From an uncultured Bacteroidia bacterium (lineage in GTDB: Bacteria; Bacteroidota; Bacteroidia; Bacteroidales; F082), in assembly GCA_902791165.1 (NCBI GenBank), contig CADAVB010000001.1, positions 26,083 through 90,082 of the forward strand: a stretch of 64,000 nt of DNA. Reading direction: 5' to 3'. Both the position numbers and the translations under genes were made by a program. The notes under the pieces were generated by a model. That model saw only the letters and a program-made list of their open reading frames with translations, was not told the origin of the DNA and did not search any database. Below are positions 16,307 to 24,957 of this stretch, in pieces. Every line of letters starts with the position of its first letter. Position 1 is the first letter of the stretch.

Positions 16307-16606
16307 TTAGATTTCGATTAGCGGATAGATTTCCCTGACGAACACTTCCTCAGCGTTGTCCTTGGTGACGTTATGGAGCAGCAGGGTGCCGTCGGTGAGT
16401 GCCGTGTACGACTTCTCGGCCTTCTCGGGCGCGATGCCGTCGGTCTTCACGTTCACGCCCTTGGCGCAATGGCCGAGGCAGAAACTGGCCTGAAGTTCGA
16501 CGAGGTCTTCCACGTCATATTTCTTGAGAACGTCTTTCAAGGCTTGGATCACGTCGTAGGATCCTTTCAGGTGGCACGAGCTGCCAACGCATACTTTGAT
16601 ATTCAT
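16307..16606 (-). CDS. Thioredoxin-like [2Fe-2S] ferredoxin
   Basis: A 99-residue thioredoxin-like ferredoxin related to the NuoE/HydC C-terminal domain. Four Cys in the expected places bind a [2Fe-2S] cluster: CVGSSCHLKGS near the N-terminus and ASFCLGHCAKGV near residue 45. It probably carries electrons to or from the adjacent sensory hydrogenase. It is 11 bp upstream of hydS and about 125 bp after the alcohol dehydrogenase gene. Confidence 0.85.
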   Translation of the reverse strand: MNIKVCVGSSCHLKGSYDVIQALKDVLKKYDVEDLVELQASFCLGHCAKGVNVKTDGIAPEKAEKSYTALTDGTLLLHNVTKDNAEEVFVREIYPLIEI

Positions 16607-16681
16607 TTTCGGTTAGTTTTAAGGGTTGTTTTATTGAACGGATTTTTCTTCTTTTTGTTGTATTGTCGTCAGGCCATTTTG

Positions 16682-16711
16682 GGCGGGCAGCCGTGTTTTT
16701 GGCCGCCCGCC
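16682..16711. other. GC-rich hairpin between adh and the ferredoxin gene
   Basis: GGCGGGCAGCC pairs with GGCCGCCCGCC across an 8-nt loop, with one mismatch. It is just after the alcohol dehydrogenase stop on the minus strand and lacks a strong T-run. It may partly terminate or protect the upstream rex-adhE-adh message, setting a lower level for the hydrogenase genes. Confidence 0.45.
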
Positions 16712-16730
16712 GGTCAATGGTTATGACAAT

Positions 16731-17948
16731 TCAAAAATCAATTTCGTAATCGTAATAGCAGCATTTCAGCAGTTTTTCCATTTCCTCCTGCGTGGGGATG
16801 CGCGGGTTGGAGCCTGTGCAGGCGTCGCCGATGGCGTTTTTGGCAATCATGGGCAGCCTTTCAAGGAACACGTTTTCAGGCACAAAGCCTTGCTCGCAAG
16901 GGTAGGAGTCGGCACCATAGTTCTTGATGCAGTGCGGGATGTTGAGGTCGTCGTTCATCTTGCGCAGTGCCGCGATGAGCAGGGCAACTTTTTCGTCGTC
17001 GTTGCTGCCGCCGAGGTTCATTGCGTCGGCGATCATGCCATAGCGTTGCTTGGCCTCGGGATTCTTGGCGTTGAAGGCAATCACCTTGGGCAGATACATG
17101 GCGTTGGCCGCGCCGTGGATGATGTGTGCGCCAAAGTCGGCAAACACGGCTCCCGTCTTGTGGGCCATCGAGTGGACAATGCCCAACAAGGCATTGGAGA
17201 AGGCCATACCGGCAAGGCATTGGGCGTTGTGCATCTCGTTGCGGGCGTTCACGTCGCCGTTGTATGAGTTCACCAAATCCCTCTGTATCATCTTGATGGC
17301 GTGCATGGCCAAGGGGTCGGTGTAGTCGCAGTGGGCGGTCGAAACGTAGGCCTCCACGGCGTGGGTCATGGCATCCATTCCCGTGTGGGCCACCAATTTC
17401 TTGGGCATGGTTTGGGCCAAGGCCGGATCGACGATGGCCACGTCGGGCGTGATTTCAAAGTCGGCGATAGGGTATTTGATGCCTTTGGCATAGTCGGTGA
17501 TGATGGAGAAGGCGGTCACTTCGGTGGCCGTGCCCGAAGTCGATGACACGGCGCAGAACTTGGCCTTGGTTCTCAATTTGGGCAAGCCGAACACCTTGCA
17601 CATATCTTCGAAGGTGGTTTCAGGATATTCGTACTTAATCCACATCGCTTTGGCCGCATCGATGGGCGAACCGCCGCCGATAGCCACAATCCAGTCGGGC
17701 TGGAAGTCTTGCATCACGGCGGCACCATCCATGACGGTCTCCACCGACGGGTCCGGCTCGATGCCGTCAATCACTTTCACTTCCATGCCAGCCTCTTGCA
17801 GGTAGGCAATGGCTTTGTCAAGGAATCCAAAGCGTTTCATGCTTCCGCCGCCTACGCAAACGACGGCGCGTTTTCCCGTGAAGGTCTTCAATGCTTCGAG
17901 AGCGTTTTCTCCATGATAAAGGTCTCTCGGTAAGGTGAATCTGTTCAT
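16731..17948 (-). CDS. Iron-containing alcohol dehydrogenase
   Basis: A 405-residue Fe-ADH family enzyme, of the butanol dehydrogenase type. Nucleotide-binding AIGGGSPIDAAKAMW, the SSTSGTATEVTAF motif and metal ligands in HTGMDAMTHAVEAY and SMAHKTGAVFADFGAHIIHG are present. It should reduce an aldehyde to an alcohol with NAD(P)H. It follows adhE by 58 bp on the same strand and resembles the C-terminal half of that AdhE, so it may be a dedicated second alcohol dehydrogenase. Substrate is not fixed by sequence. Confidence 0.88.
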   Translation of the reverse strand: MNRFTLPRDLYHGENALEALKTFTGKRAVVCVGGGSMKRFGFLDKAIAYLQEAGMEVKVIDGIEPDPSVETVMDGAAVMQDFQPDWIVAIGGGSPIDAAKAMWIKYEYPETTFEDMCKVFGLPKLRTKAKFCAVSSTSGTATEVTAFSIITDYAKGIKYPIADFEITPDVAIVDPALAQTMPKKLVAHTGMDAMTHAVEAYVSTAHCDYTDPLAMHAIKMIQRDLVNSYNGDVNARNEMHNAQCLAGMAFSNALLGIVHSMAHKTGAVFADFGAHIIHGAANAMYLPKVIAFNAKNPEAKQRYGMIADAMNLGGSNDDEKVALLIAALRKMNDDLNIPHCIKNYGADSYPCEQGFVPENVFLERLPMIAKNAIGDACTGSNPRIPTQEEMEKLLKCCYYDYEIDF

Positions 17949-18006
17949 TTCTCGTATTTTTTTAATTGTTGTTCTGTTGGTTTGGTTTCTGGTGGTTGAA
18001 AATCCT

Positions 18007-20622
18007 TTATTCTCCGTAATAGGCTTGCTTGTAAATCTCGACGATTTCTTTCACCAACGGATATTTCGGGTTGGCGCCGGTGCATTGGTCGTCGTGGGCT
18101 TTCTCGGCGAGGGCTTCCACATTGTCCATGAACGCCTTCTCGTCGATGCCGGCATCCTTCACGCTGAGCGGCATGTCCATGTCCTTCATCAGTTGGCGGA
18201 TGGCGGCGATGAAGTTGTCGATGCTTTCTTCGTCGTTCTTGCCACCGAAGCCGAGGAAACGGGCTGCCTTGGCCAATTTTTCGTCGGCCATGAAGCGTTC
18301 ATACTTCGGGAACGGAACGAACTTATTGGGTTTCAGTGAATTGTATTTCACGACATATGGCAACAGAATGGCGTTGGCGCGTCCGTGCGGGATGTGGTAG
18401 TCGCCGCCAAGTTTGTGGGCCATGCTGTGGTTGAGGCCGAGGAAGGCGTTGGTGAAGGCCATGCCTGCGATGCATGAGGCGTTGTGCATCTTCTCGCGGG
18501 CTTTCAGGTCGAACTGGCCGTTCTCGTAACAGCGCTTCAAGTAGCCAAACACGAGGTCCATGGCTTGCAGGGCAAGGCCGTCGGTGTAGTCGTTGGCCAT
18601 ATTCGAAATGTAGGCTTCAATGGCGTGGGTCAGCACGTCCATTCCCGTGTCGGCAGTGGCGCGTTTGGGCAGCGAAACCACAAACTGCGGGTCGATGATG
18701 GCCACGTTGGGCGTCACGGCATAGTCGGCCAAAGGATATTTGATGCCTTTCTTCTTGTCGGTGATGACGGTGAAGGCGGTCACCTCGCTTCCCGTACCCG
18801 AAGTGGTCGGGATGGCCACCATCTTGCATTGCTTCAGGTTGGGGAACTTTACCACGCGCTTGCGAATGTCCATGAACTTTTGGCGCAGGCCATCAAACGA
18901 GGTCTCGGGATGCTCGTAGAACAGCCACATACACTTGGCCGCGTCCATGGCCGAACCGCCGCCCAAAGCGATGATGACGTCGGGCTGGAACGAGCGCATC
19001 TCGGCCACGCCCCTCATCACGGTATCGACATCCGGATCGGGCTCCACGTCGGAGAAGATCTTGTAGTGACAGCTCTCCTCGCGCTTGTTGAGGTAATAGG
19101 TCACTTTATCGACATAGCCGAGCTGCACCATCATCGGGTCGCTCACGATGAAGGCCTTGCTGATGCCTTCCATGCTTTCGAGATATTGCACCGAACCGTA
19201 TTCGAAATAGATTTTCGGCGGGATTTTGAACCATTGCATATTGACTCTTCTTTTTGCGATTTTCTTCTTGTTGATGAGATTGACGGTCGAAACGTTGGCC
19301 GTGGTGCTGTTGTGGCCGTAAGAGCCGCAGCCGAGGGTCAGCGACGGCGTGTTGGTGTTGTAGATGTCGCCGATGGCACCTTGCGACGAGGGCGAGTTGG
19401 CGATGATGCGACCCACCTTCATGGCCTTGCCGAACTTCTCGATGAGGTCGTCGTTGGTGCTGTGTATGATGGCCGTGTGACCCAAGCCGCCCATGTCGAG
19501 CATCTTGCGGCACATCTCGAAACCTTCCACATGGTTGTTCACCACATAGTAGGCCAACACGGGCGAAAGCTTTTCGCGCGAAAGCGGATATTCCGGACCG
19601 ACGTCCTTCAGTCGGGCAATCAGTATCTTGGTGTTTTCAGGCACTTTCACGCCCGACTTGTCGGCAATCCAGTAGGCCGACTTGCCCACCACGTCAGGAT
19701 TGACCGCGCCTTTCTCGATGTTGATCACGAACTTCGAGACTTTCTCGATTTCGGCCTCGTTCAGGAAGTAGCAGCTGTTTTCCTTCATGTAGCTCTCAAA
19801 CAGGTTGGAAATCACCTTATCGACGATAACGGCTTGTTCTGAGGCGCAAATCATGCCGTTGTCGAAGGTCTTAGACATCATCAGGTCGTTGCAGGCGCGT
19901 TTCACGTTGGCCGAGGTCTCAATGTAACAAGGTGCGTTGCCGGGACCCACACCGAGGGCGGGTTTGCCGCAACTGTAGGCCGAGCGCACCATACCCGAAC
20001 CGCCCGTGGCCAAAATCAGCGACACTTTCGGATGGTTCATCAAGGCCATTGTGGCTTCTACAGAAGGATGCTCAATCCATTGGATGCAGTGTTCGGGAGC
20101 ACCGGCGGCAATGGCAGCGTCGCGCAAGGTCTTGGCGGCGGCCAACGAAGATTGTTGCGCCGAAGGATGGAAGCCGAAAATGATCGGGTTGCGCGCCTTA
20201 GTGCATATCAACGACTTGAACATGGTGGTGGAGGTGGGGTTGGTGACGGGAGTCACGCCAGCGACGATGCCGACAGGTTCGGCCACTTCAACGTACCCTT
20301 CCATTTCGTTGTCTTCCACGATGCCCACGGTCTTCTCGTCTTTGATGGAGTTCCAGATGTACTCCGTCGAGAAGATGTTCTTGATGATCTTGTCCTCATA
20401 AACGCCGCGCTGCGTTTCCTCGTGGGCAAGTTTGGCCAGCTCGCGGTGATGTTCCAATCCGGCCAAGGCCATGGCGTGCACGATTTTGTCCACTTTCTGC
20501 TGGTCGAAGTCCACATAGGCTTTCAGGGCTTCTTCGGCATTCTGTACCAAAACGTCGATTTCTTCTTTAATCGATATATTTTTATCGATTTCAATTTCAG
20601 GTTTTACCTTTGCTGTTTTCAT
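18007..20622 (-). CDS. adhE: Bifunctional acetaldehyde-CoA/alcohol dehydrogenase
   Basis: An 871-residue AdhE, the normal length. Residues ~1-450 are the CoA-acylating aldehyde dehydrogenase (PVGIVAGVTPVTNPTS, ATGGSGMVRSAYSCGKP, catalytic Cys in KTFDNGMICASEQA). Residues ~470-871 are the Fe-alcohol dehydrogenase (ALGGGSAMDAAKCMW, PTTSGTGSEVTAFTV, DTGMDVLTHAIEAY, HSMAHKLGGDYHIPHG). It reduces acetyl-CoA to ethanol with two NADH. It lies 20 bp after rex, a known regulator of this type of gene, on one transcript. Confidence 0.95.
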   Translation of the reverse strand: MKTAKVKPEIEIDKNISIKEEIDVLVQNAEEALKAYVDFDQQKVDKIVHAMALAGLEHHRELAKLAHEETQRGVYEDKIIKNIFSTEYIWNSIKDEKTVGIVEDNEMEGYVEVAEPVGIVAGVTPVTNPTSTTMFKSLICTKARNPIIFGFHPSAQQSSLAAAKTLRDAAIAAGAPEHCIQWIEHPSVEATMALMNHPKVSLILATGGSGMVRSAYSCGKPALGVGPGNAPCYIETSANVKRACNDLMMSKTFDNGMICASEQAVIVDKVISNLFESYMKENSCYFLNEAEIEKVSKFVINIEKGAVNPDVVGKSAYWIADKSGVKVPENTKILIARLKDVGPEYPLSREKLSPVLAYYVVNNHVEGFEMCRKMLDMGGLGHTAIIHSTNDDLIEKFGKAMKVGRIIANSPSSQGAIGDIYNTNTPSLTLGCGSYGHNSTTANVSTVNLINKKKIAKRRVNMQWFKIPPKIYFEYGSVQYLESMEGISKAFIVSDPMMVQLGYVDKVTYYLNKREESCHYKIFSDVEPDPDVDTVMRGVAEMRSFQPDVIIALGGGSAMDAAKCMWLFYEHPETSFDGLRQKFMDIRKRVVKFPNLKQCKMVAIPTTSGTGSEVTAFTVITDKKKGIKYPLADYAVTPNVAIIDPQFVVSLPKRATADTGMDVLTHAIEAYISNMANDYTDGLALQAMDLVFGYLKRCYENGQFDLKAREKMHNASCIAGMAFTNAFLGLNHSMAHKLGGDYHIPHGRANAILLPYVVKYNSLKPNKFVPFPKYERFMADEKLAKAARFLGFGGKNDEESIDNFIAAIRQLMKDMDMPLSVKDAGIDEKAFMDNVEALAEKAHDDQCTGANPKYPLVKEIVEIYKQAYYGE

Positions 20623-20642
20623 AGGGTTAAGTTTTAGGGAAT

Positions 20643-21311
20643 TTATTGGCTTTTAATGTTATGATTCAGTTTTTTCGTCAATTGGTGCGAGAGCACGGCC
20701 AAAGAGGAGGGGAGGTTCTCGTTTTTGACGAGGATGCCTTTGGGCACATTGAGAAGTGTGAAGGCGAAGTTCCAGATGGCGAGGATGCCGCTGTTCACCA
20801 TTTGGTCGCAAACGCTTTGGGCTTGCTCGGCGGGCACGGTGATGATGCCGATTTTCACGCCGGTGCGTTTGACGAAACTGGCCATTTTCTCCATCGGGAG
20901 CACGTATTTGTCGCCGATTTGCAGTCCGTGCAGGTTGGGGTCTTTGTCGAACCCGACGACGATGTTCAAGCCCATGCTCGAAAACTCCTTGTTGGTCAGG
21001 ATGAGGCGGCCAAGGCTTCCCACGCCCACCAAGATGGCTTCGTCTTCCGTGTTGTAGCCAAGGTGTTCGCTCAAGTCATTAATTAAGGTGTCGATTTCAA
21101 AGCCTGTGCGCGGTTTGCCGGTTATGGAGCAAACGCCTGCAAGGTCTTTGCGCACCAAGACGGGGTTGAGGTTGAGGCTTTGCGCCACGGCAGCCGCCGA
21201 AACGAAAGTCTGTCCTTCTTGCTTCAGCTTTCGGATATGGCTGTAGTAGAGCGGCAACCGGCTCAAGGTCGATTTCGTCACTACTAAGGATGTGTTGTGT
21301 TGCGTTGCCAT
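20643..21311 (-). CDS. rex: Redox-sensing transcriptional repressor Rex
   Basis: A 222-residue Rex protein. The N-terminal winged helix (LPLYYSHIRKLKQEG, SLNLNPVLVRKDLA) binds DNA, and the Rossmann domain (VGVGSLGRLILT, VVGFDKDPN) senses the NADH/NAD+ ratio. Rex releases DNA when NADH is high, opening fermentative genes. It is the first gene of a run with adhE and the hydrogenase cluster, and an inverted repeat in its own promoter suggests autoregulation. Confidence 0.95.
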   Translation of the reverse strand: MATQHNTSLVVTKSTLSRLPLYYSHIRKLKQEGQTFVSAAAVAQSLNLNPVLVRKDLAGVCSITGKPRTGFEIDTLINDLSEHLGYNTEDEAILVGVGSLGRLILTNKEFSSMGLNIVVGFDKDPNLHGLQIGDKYVLPMEKMASFVKRTGVKIGIITVPAEQAQSVCDQMVNSGILAIWNFAFTLLNVPKGILVKNENLPSSLAVLSHQLTKKLNHNIKSQ

Positions 21312-21344
21312 ATCGATATTATTTTATCCATTTGTTTGGTGCTG

Positions 21345-21377
21345 CAAAAGTACAACATTATTTCATACGTTGTACAA
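21345..21377 (-). promoter_or_regulatory. rex promoter with inverted repeat (candidate Rex site)
   Basis: On the minus strand TTG (21377-21375) and TACTTTTG (21352-21345), 22 nt apart, form a Bacteroidota-type promoter. Between them lies an inverted repeat, TACAAC and GTTGTA 12 bp apart (21351-21374). The outer TTGT/ACAA-like ends recall Rex operators, but the spacer is longer than the classical 18-bp site. Confidence 0.5.
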
Positions 21378-21426
21378 AAATAATGAAATATTTTTGAAAA
21401 AAGTTGTATAGTGTTGGTTTTCAGGA

Positions 21427-21457
21427 CAAAAAAATCGCACTCCGAAAAGTGCGATTT
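21427..21457 (-). terminator. Terminator after the S8 protease gene
   Basis: A perfect 10-bp stem (AAATCGCACT/AGTGCGATTT) with a short loop, followed on the minus strand by a run of T. It lies about 25 bp past the protease stop codon and separates it from rex. Confidence 0.8.
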
Positions 21458-21482
21458 GTAATCGAAATAAAGTGGCTTGATT

Positions 21483-23732
21483 TTACGGCACCAGCTCAAT
21501 CTCAACACCCACACTCCATGGCGAAGGACTAATGTAACATTCGCCACTCGGATGAATGAGGTTGTCGGTGTCTTTGCAGACAGGCGACAGGCGATAGTTG
21601 CAGTAAACGCCAAGGTTGAGCATGTTGGCGATGCTGTAACTGATGCGTGTGGTGGCTCCGTATTCGAAGAGGTTCATGTTCTTGCAGTTGTAATAAGTGG
21701 TGACTTTCTTTGAATAGTCGTCGTCGGCGAGGTGTTGCCCCATGTCGTCCGTTATGTATGTCTTGTCGGTGATGCGCACACGGCGTGTGATGTTGATGCC
21801 GCCATAGCCGCCGAAGTCCCAGTTAAGGCCAACGCGACGGAAAACGATGCGTTGCAGCAATTCGCCACGCAGCTGCATGTTGCGGAGCATGACTTGGTCG
21901 TGGAACGGATGGATGTCGCTGTCCTTGTCGTTGCGCACAAAACGGTTCCAATCCAATCCGAGGCCCATACCTATTTTATATGTCTTGCCGTAGAACCAGC
22001 GGCGACCGAAGGCGAAATGGCGGTTGAAGCCGTTAAAAGTGCCGTTGGGCAAGTTATAGTCGTATTGGAAGAAGGTCGTCTTTTGCCAGCCTTCCGTCTT
22101 CACCTTTTTGAACGTGCCGTTTTGGCTGTTGTAATGGTCGGCAAGCAGGTTGATGTCGCCACCCATGCCGCTGATGGGGCAGGAGTCGTAGAAACCATAG
22201 TAAAAAACATTGAGTTTTTTGCCTTCGCCGAAATCCTTGTTTTTCAGCATAATGCCGTTCTTTTTGTCGGGCGGCAGTTTGTAGTAGCCGAGCAACACGC
22301 CGTCTTCACCCTCGACATTGATGAAAACGTCCTCGTTTTTGAAATCAAAGATGGGCGGAAAGGTGATTCTCACGCCGTCTTTTTCTTGCACGAGATTGAA
22401 GGTGCGCACAGCGGGTTCCAGTTCGCCGGTGAAATAGGCCGCTTGTGGCACGCCGTAGCCGTAGGCATAGTCGTAATAAGGGTAGAGGTCGCATGACTTT
22501 TGGATTTCGGCCTTCATCTGCAAAGCAGTCAAATCGCGTTTGGTCTGCCAAGCGCAGGCACAGAAACCGGCAGTGAGCGGGCTGGCGAAGGAAGTGCCAT
22601 CGGCCTCGGTGAAACCGCCGCTTGGGTTGGCCACCTTGGCATGGCCAAAGGCCACCACATCGGGCTTGCGGCGCTTGTCGGCGGTGGGGCCGTAGGAGCT
22701 GAAAGAAATGTGTTGGTAATACTCCAAACTGGCGTTGATGCCTCCCACGCAGAGCACGTTTTCAGCGTCGGCGGGCGTGATGATGGTCATCCAGCGGCTG
22801 TCGCTGCCTTCGTTGCCGGCGGAGTTGCAAATCAGGATGCCCTTTTCGACGGCCTTGTTTGCGGCTTTGGCGACGTATGAAGTGCCGTCCATGTCGCGGG
22901 TCCAGTGGCGGTCCTTGCCGTAGCCGAGCGAACTGTTGATGATGTCGGCGCCGTTTTTGTCGGCCCATTCCGCGCCTTGCGCCCACCATACCTCTTCTTT
23001 AAAAGGTTCCGGCTCGATTTCGGTGCGGGCGAGGAGGAACTCAGCGCCCGTGGCCAGACCGAGTTTTTGTCCTTCCTTATTAATACCTGCGATGCAGCTC
23101 AAAACCATGGTGCCGTGGGTGTTCCAGCCGTAAACGTCTTCCTTGCGGTTCGGGAAGTTGTAGGTCTTGAGGATTTGGTTGTTGTCGCGCAGGTGCTTGA
23201 AGGCAGGGTGGGTGTCCACTTTCGGGAAACCGCCGTCCATCACGCAGATACGCAAGCCTTTGCCGTCGATGCCTTTGTCCACGAAATGCTGTCCGCCGAA
23301 GCGTTTCAGTTGGTCGGTGAGGATGTCTGTTGTGTCGCCAGAAACGTTGTCAAATTCGGTTTCAACACGAGAGATTGTTCCGTTTGAAACGATTTCTTGC
23401 ACGCGCTCCACGAAAGGCAGTTGGGCAATCCTTGCGATGTTGTCGTCGGTGGCCTCAACACCGAGGGCATTGAGCCAGCGCGATTGACCGAAAATGTCAG
23501 TGGAGTAGGCGTTTACGACATTCACATAACTATCGTTCAGCGGATAGTTGCTGATGTCGTAAAGGTCGGCGCCGCAGTTTTGGTAGCGCTCGATAGCCTT
23601 GGCATCAAAATAGGAGTAAGGGTCGAATTGGGTGTCGTTTTTGTCGGTGAAGAACACCCAGTAACACTTTTCTTGTGCCGTTGCCAAGCCCGAAACGAGG
23701 GCTAAAATGGCGAAGAAGAATAATTTTCTCAT
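21483..23732 (-). CDS. S8 subtilisin-like protease with probable C-terminal beta-barrel
   Basis: A 749-residue exported protein. Residues 1-20 are a signal peptide (LATAQ cleavage). The subtilisin catalytic triad is visible: Asp166 in VMDGG, His206 in NTHGTMV and Ser381 in GTSFASP, with the oxyanion Asn in CNSAGNEGS. From about residue 560 the protein changes to alternating aromatic, glycine-rich strands (FAFGRRWFYGKTYKIGMGLG, GLNWDFGGYGGINI) and ends in GVEIELVP, as in Bacteroidota outer-membrane beta-barrels. No type IX sorting domain is seen. The barrel reading is inference. A -7-like TAACTTTG (23760-23753) precedes the gene. Confidence 0.85.
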   Translation of the reverse strand: MRKLFFFAILALVSGLATAQEKCYWVFFTDKNDTQFDPYSYFDAKAIERYQNCGADLYDISNYPLNDSYVNVVNAYSTDIFGQSRWLNALGVEATDDNIARIAQLPFVERVQEIVSNGTISRVETEFDNVSGDTTDILTDQLKRFGGQHFVDKGIDGKGLRICVMDGGFPKVDTHPAFKHLRDNNQILKTYNFPNRKEDVYGWNTHGTMVLSCIAGINKEGQKLGLATGAEFLLARTEIEPEPFKEEVWWAQGAEWADKNGADIINSSLGYGKDRHWTRDMDGTSYVAKAANKAVEKGILICNSAGNEGSDSRWMTIITPADAENVLCVGGINASLEYYQHISFSSYGPTADKRRKPDVVAFGHAKVANPSGGFTEADGTSFASPLTAGFCACAWQTKRDLTALQMKAEIQKSCDLYPYYDYAYGYGVPQAAYFTGELEPAVRTFNLVQEKDGVRITFPPIFDFKNEDVFINVEGEDGVLLGYYKLPPDKKNGIMLKNKDFGEGKKLNVFYYGFYDSCPISGMGGDINLLADHYNSQNGTFKKVKTEGWQKTTFFQYDYNLPNGTFNGFNRHFAFGRRWFYGKTYKIGMGLGLDWNRFVRNDKDSDIHPFHDQVMLRNMQLRGELLQRIVFRRVGLNWDFGGYGGINITRRVRITDKTYITDDMGQHLADDDYSKKVTTYYNCKNMNLFEYGATTRISYSIANMLNLGVYCNYRLSPVCKDTDNLIHPSGECYISPSPWSVGVEIELVP

Positions 23733-23839
23733 AGTGGTTTAAAATTTTGCGGCAAAGTTAAGGATTCTTTTTCTGATTAGAGCCTAAGATGTTGTAAAAA
23801 CAATTTTTTGCGCTTTTTTTTGATTTTTAAAAAAAGCCC

Positions 23840-23847
23840 TATCTTTG
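23840..23847 (+). promoter_or_regulatory. Promoter -7 box of the GlsB-type gene
   Basis: TATCTTTG with a TTG about 17 nt upstream, matching the Bacteroidota -7 consensus. It predicts a leader of about 100 nt before the ATG at 23954. Confidence 0.6.
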
Positions 23848-23953
23848 CAGTTTCCTAACCAAGGGCAAACCCAATTGACGAGCAGTTGTGTAGAAACATA
23901 AGAAAAGTATAAAACATTATTAATTAATCAATTACTAACTTAAATTAAGCATT

Positions 23954-24196
23954 ATGGGTATTTTAGTATCATTGTTGATCGGCGCTTTGGCCGGTTTCAT
24001 CGCAGGAAAAATCATGAACAAAGGCATGGGCCTTTTGATCAGCATCATCGTCGGTATCGTTGGCGGCCTTTTGGGCAGCTGGATTTTCAGCATTTTAGGC
24101 CTGTCGGCAAGCGGCTCTTTCTGGGGTCAGCTTTTGGTTGGCATCGTGGGCGCTGTCGTGCTGCTGTGGGTTTTGTCCCTCTTCAAGAAAAAATAA
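23954..24196 (+). CDS. GlsB/YeaQ/YmgE-type stress-response membrane protein
   Basis: An 80-residue, very hydrophobic protein of the transglycosylase-associated (GlsB/YeaQ) family. It has three predicted membrane segments rich in Gly (SLLIGALAGFIAGKIM, LLISIIVGIVGGLLGSWIF, LLVGIVGAVVLLWVLSLF) and a basic tail FKKK. The family is linked to general stress response, but its biochemical role is unknown. It is a single-gene unit between its own promoter and a terminator. Confidence 0.88.
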   Translation: MGILVSLLIGALAGFIAGKIMNKGMGLLISIIVGIVGGLLGSWIFSILGLSASGSFWGQLLVGIVGAVVLLWVLSLFKKK

Positions 24197-24220
24197 GAAG
24201 GCATTGCCAAATCTGGAAAA

Positions 24221-24247
24221 CGGAGGCAATATGGCCTCCGTTTTTTT
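24221..24247 (+). terminator. Terminator after the GlsB-type gene
   Basis: CGGAGGC and GCCTCCG form a stem around a short AT loop, followed by seven T. Confidence 0.85.
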
Positions 24248-24317
24248 GTTTTTTGCGCTTTTTTTTGACACTGAAAACAAAAATGTTGCTTTTTTTCAAA
24301 AAAATGTCGCTTTTTTG

Positions 24318-24349
24318 TTGCAGACTTATGGTTTTATTTCCTACTTTTG
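24318..24349 (+). promoter_or_regulatory. Promoter of the TerB-like gene
   Basis: TTG (24318-24320), 21 nt, then TACTTTTG (24342-24349). The ATG at 24380 follows about 30 nt later, excluding the longer reading that starts upstream within the promoter. Confidence 0.65.
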
Positions 24350-24379
24350 TCAAAAATATCATTTTTAAATAAATCGCCT

Positions 24380-24718
24380 ATGGAAAAGAACCTTACCAAA
24401 GAGAAATTTCAGATTTTCATGATGCTTTGCGCGGCGGGCATCGACGGCAACATTTCTATGAAAGAACTGGAGCGTATTTGCTTGCAGTTCGATGAAAAGA
24501 GTTACAACGAAGTCTTTGAGGCGTGGAAGTCCATGTCAAGTCCTGCTTGGTTGAGTTTCTTCAAGGAACACAAGGACGAGTTTTTGAAAACCCAAGAAGA
24601 CAAAGTGGCTTTCATGGCCGACCTTAACGACATCGTTTCAGCCGAAGAAGGCGAGGTCAACCTCAAGGAGCAGAATTTTATGAAAGTACTCGAAATGCTG
24701 ATTAATGACGAGCTTTGA
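24380..24718 (+). CDS. Small acidic protein, possibly TerB-like
   Basis: A 112-residue, mostly helical, acidic cytoplasmic protein. The segment MLCAAGIDGNISMKELERI recalls the Asp-Gly-x-Ile-Ser/Thr-x-x-Glu turn of TerB-like domains, and a second acidic turn occurs near AEEGEVNLKEQNF. Function is unknown. It has its own promoter and terminator. The TerB relation is tentative. Confidence 0.6.
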   Translation: MEKNLTKEKFQIFMMLCAAGIDGNISMKELERICLQFDEKSYNEVFEAWKSMSSPAWLSFFKEHKDEFLKTQEDKVAFMADLNDIVSAEEGEVNLKEQNFMKVLEMLINDEL

Positions 24719-24735
24719 TTCGTTTTTAGTCCCCT

Positions 24736-24790
24736 AACCGCCCTTTTCTAAATTAGAATCATTCTAATTTACGAATTGGGCGGTTTTTGT
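24736..24790 (+). terminator. Terminator after the TerB-like gene
   Basis: An outer stem AACCGCCC/GGGCGGTT with an inner perfect stem AAATTAGAAT/ATTCTAATTT, followed by T residues. Confidence 0.75.
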
Positions 24791-24832
24791 GTTTGTAATA
24801 TGTTGTAAATCAAAGCGATGAAAAAGTGCGAA

Positions 24833-24889
24833 AATTCCAAAAAACTTTCTTTATTATTTGGAATTGGCCGAAAAATTTCCCTAAATTTG
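24833..24889 (+). promoter_or_regulatory. Promoter and candidate operator of the bifurcating hydrogenase operon
   Basis: TTTG (24857-24860), 21 nt, then TAAATTTG (24882-24889). An inverted repeat with perfect 9-bp arms, AATTCCAAA (24833-24841) and TTTGGAATT (24857-24865), overlaps the -33 element and could be a regulator site. The predicted leader to the first ATG is about 60 nt. Confidence 0.6.
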
Positions 24890-24957
24890 CAGCGCAATTT
24901 GGAAAATCCAAGTTAGACCAACAATAACTCAATAAACAACCATAAAAACATTGTAAT

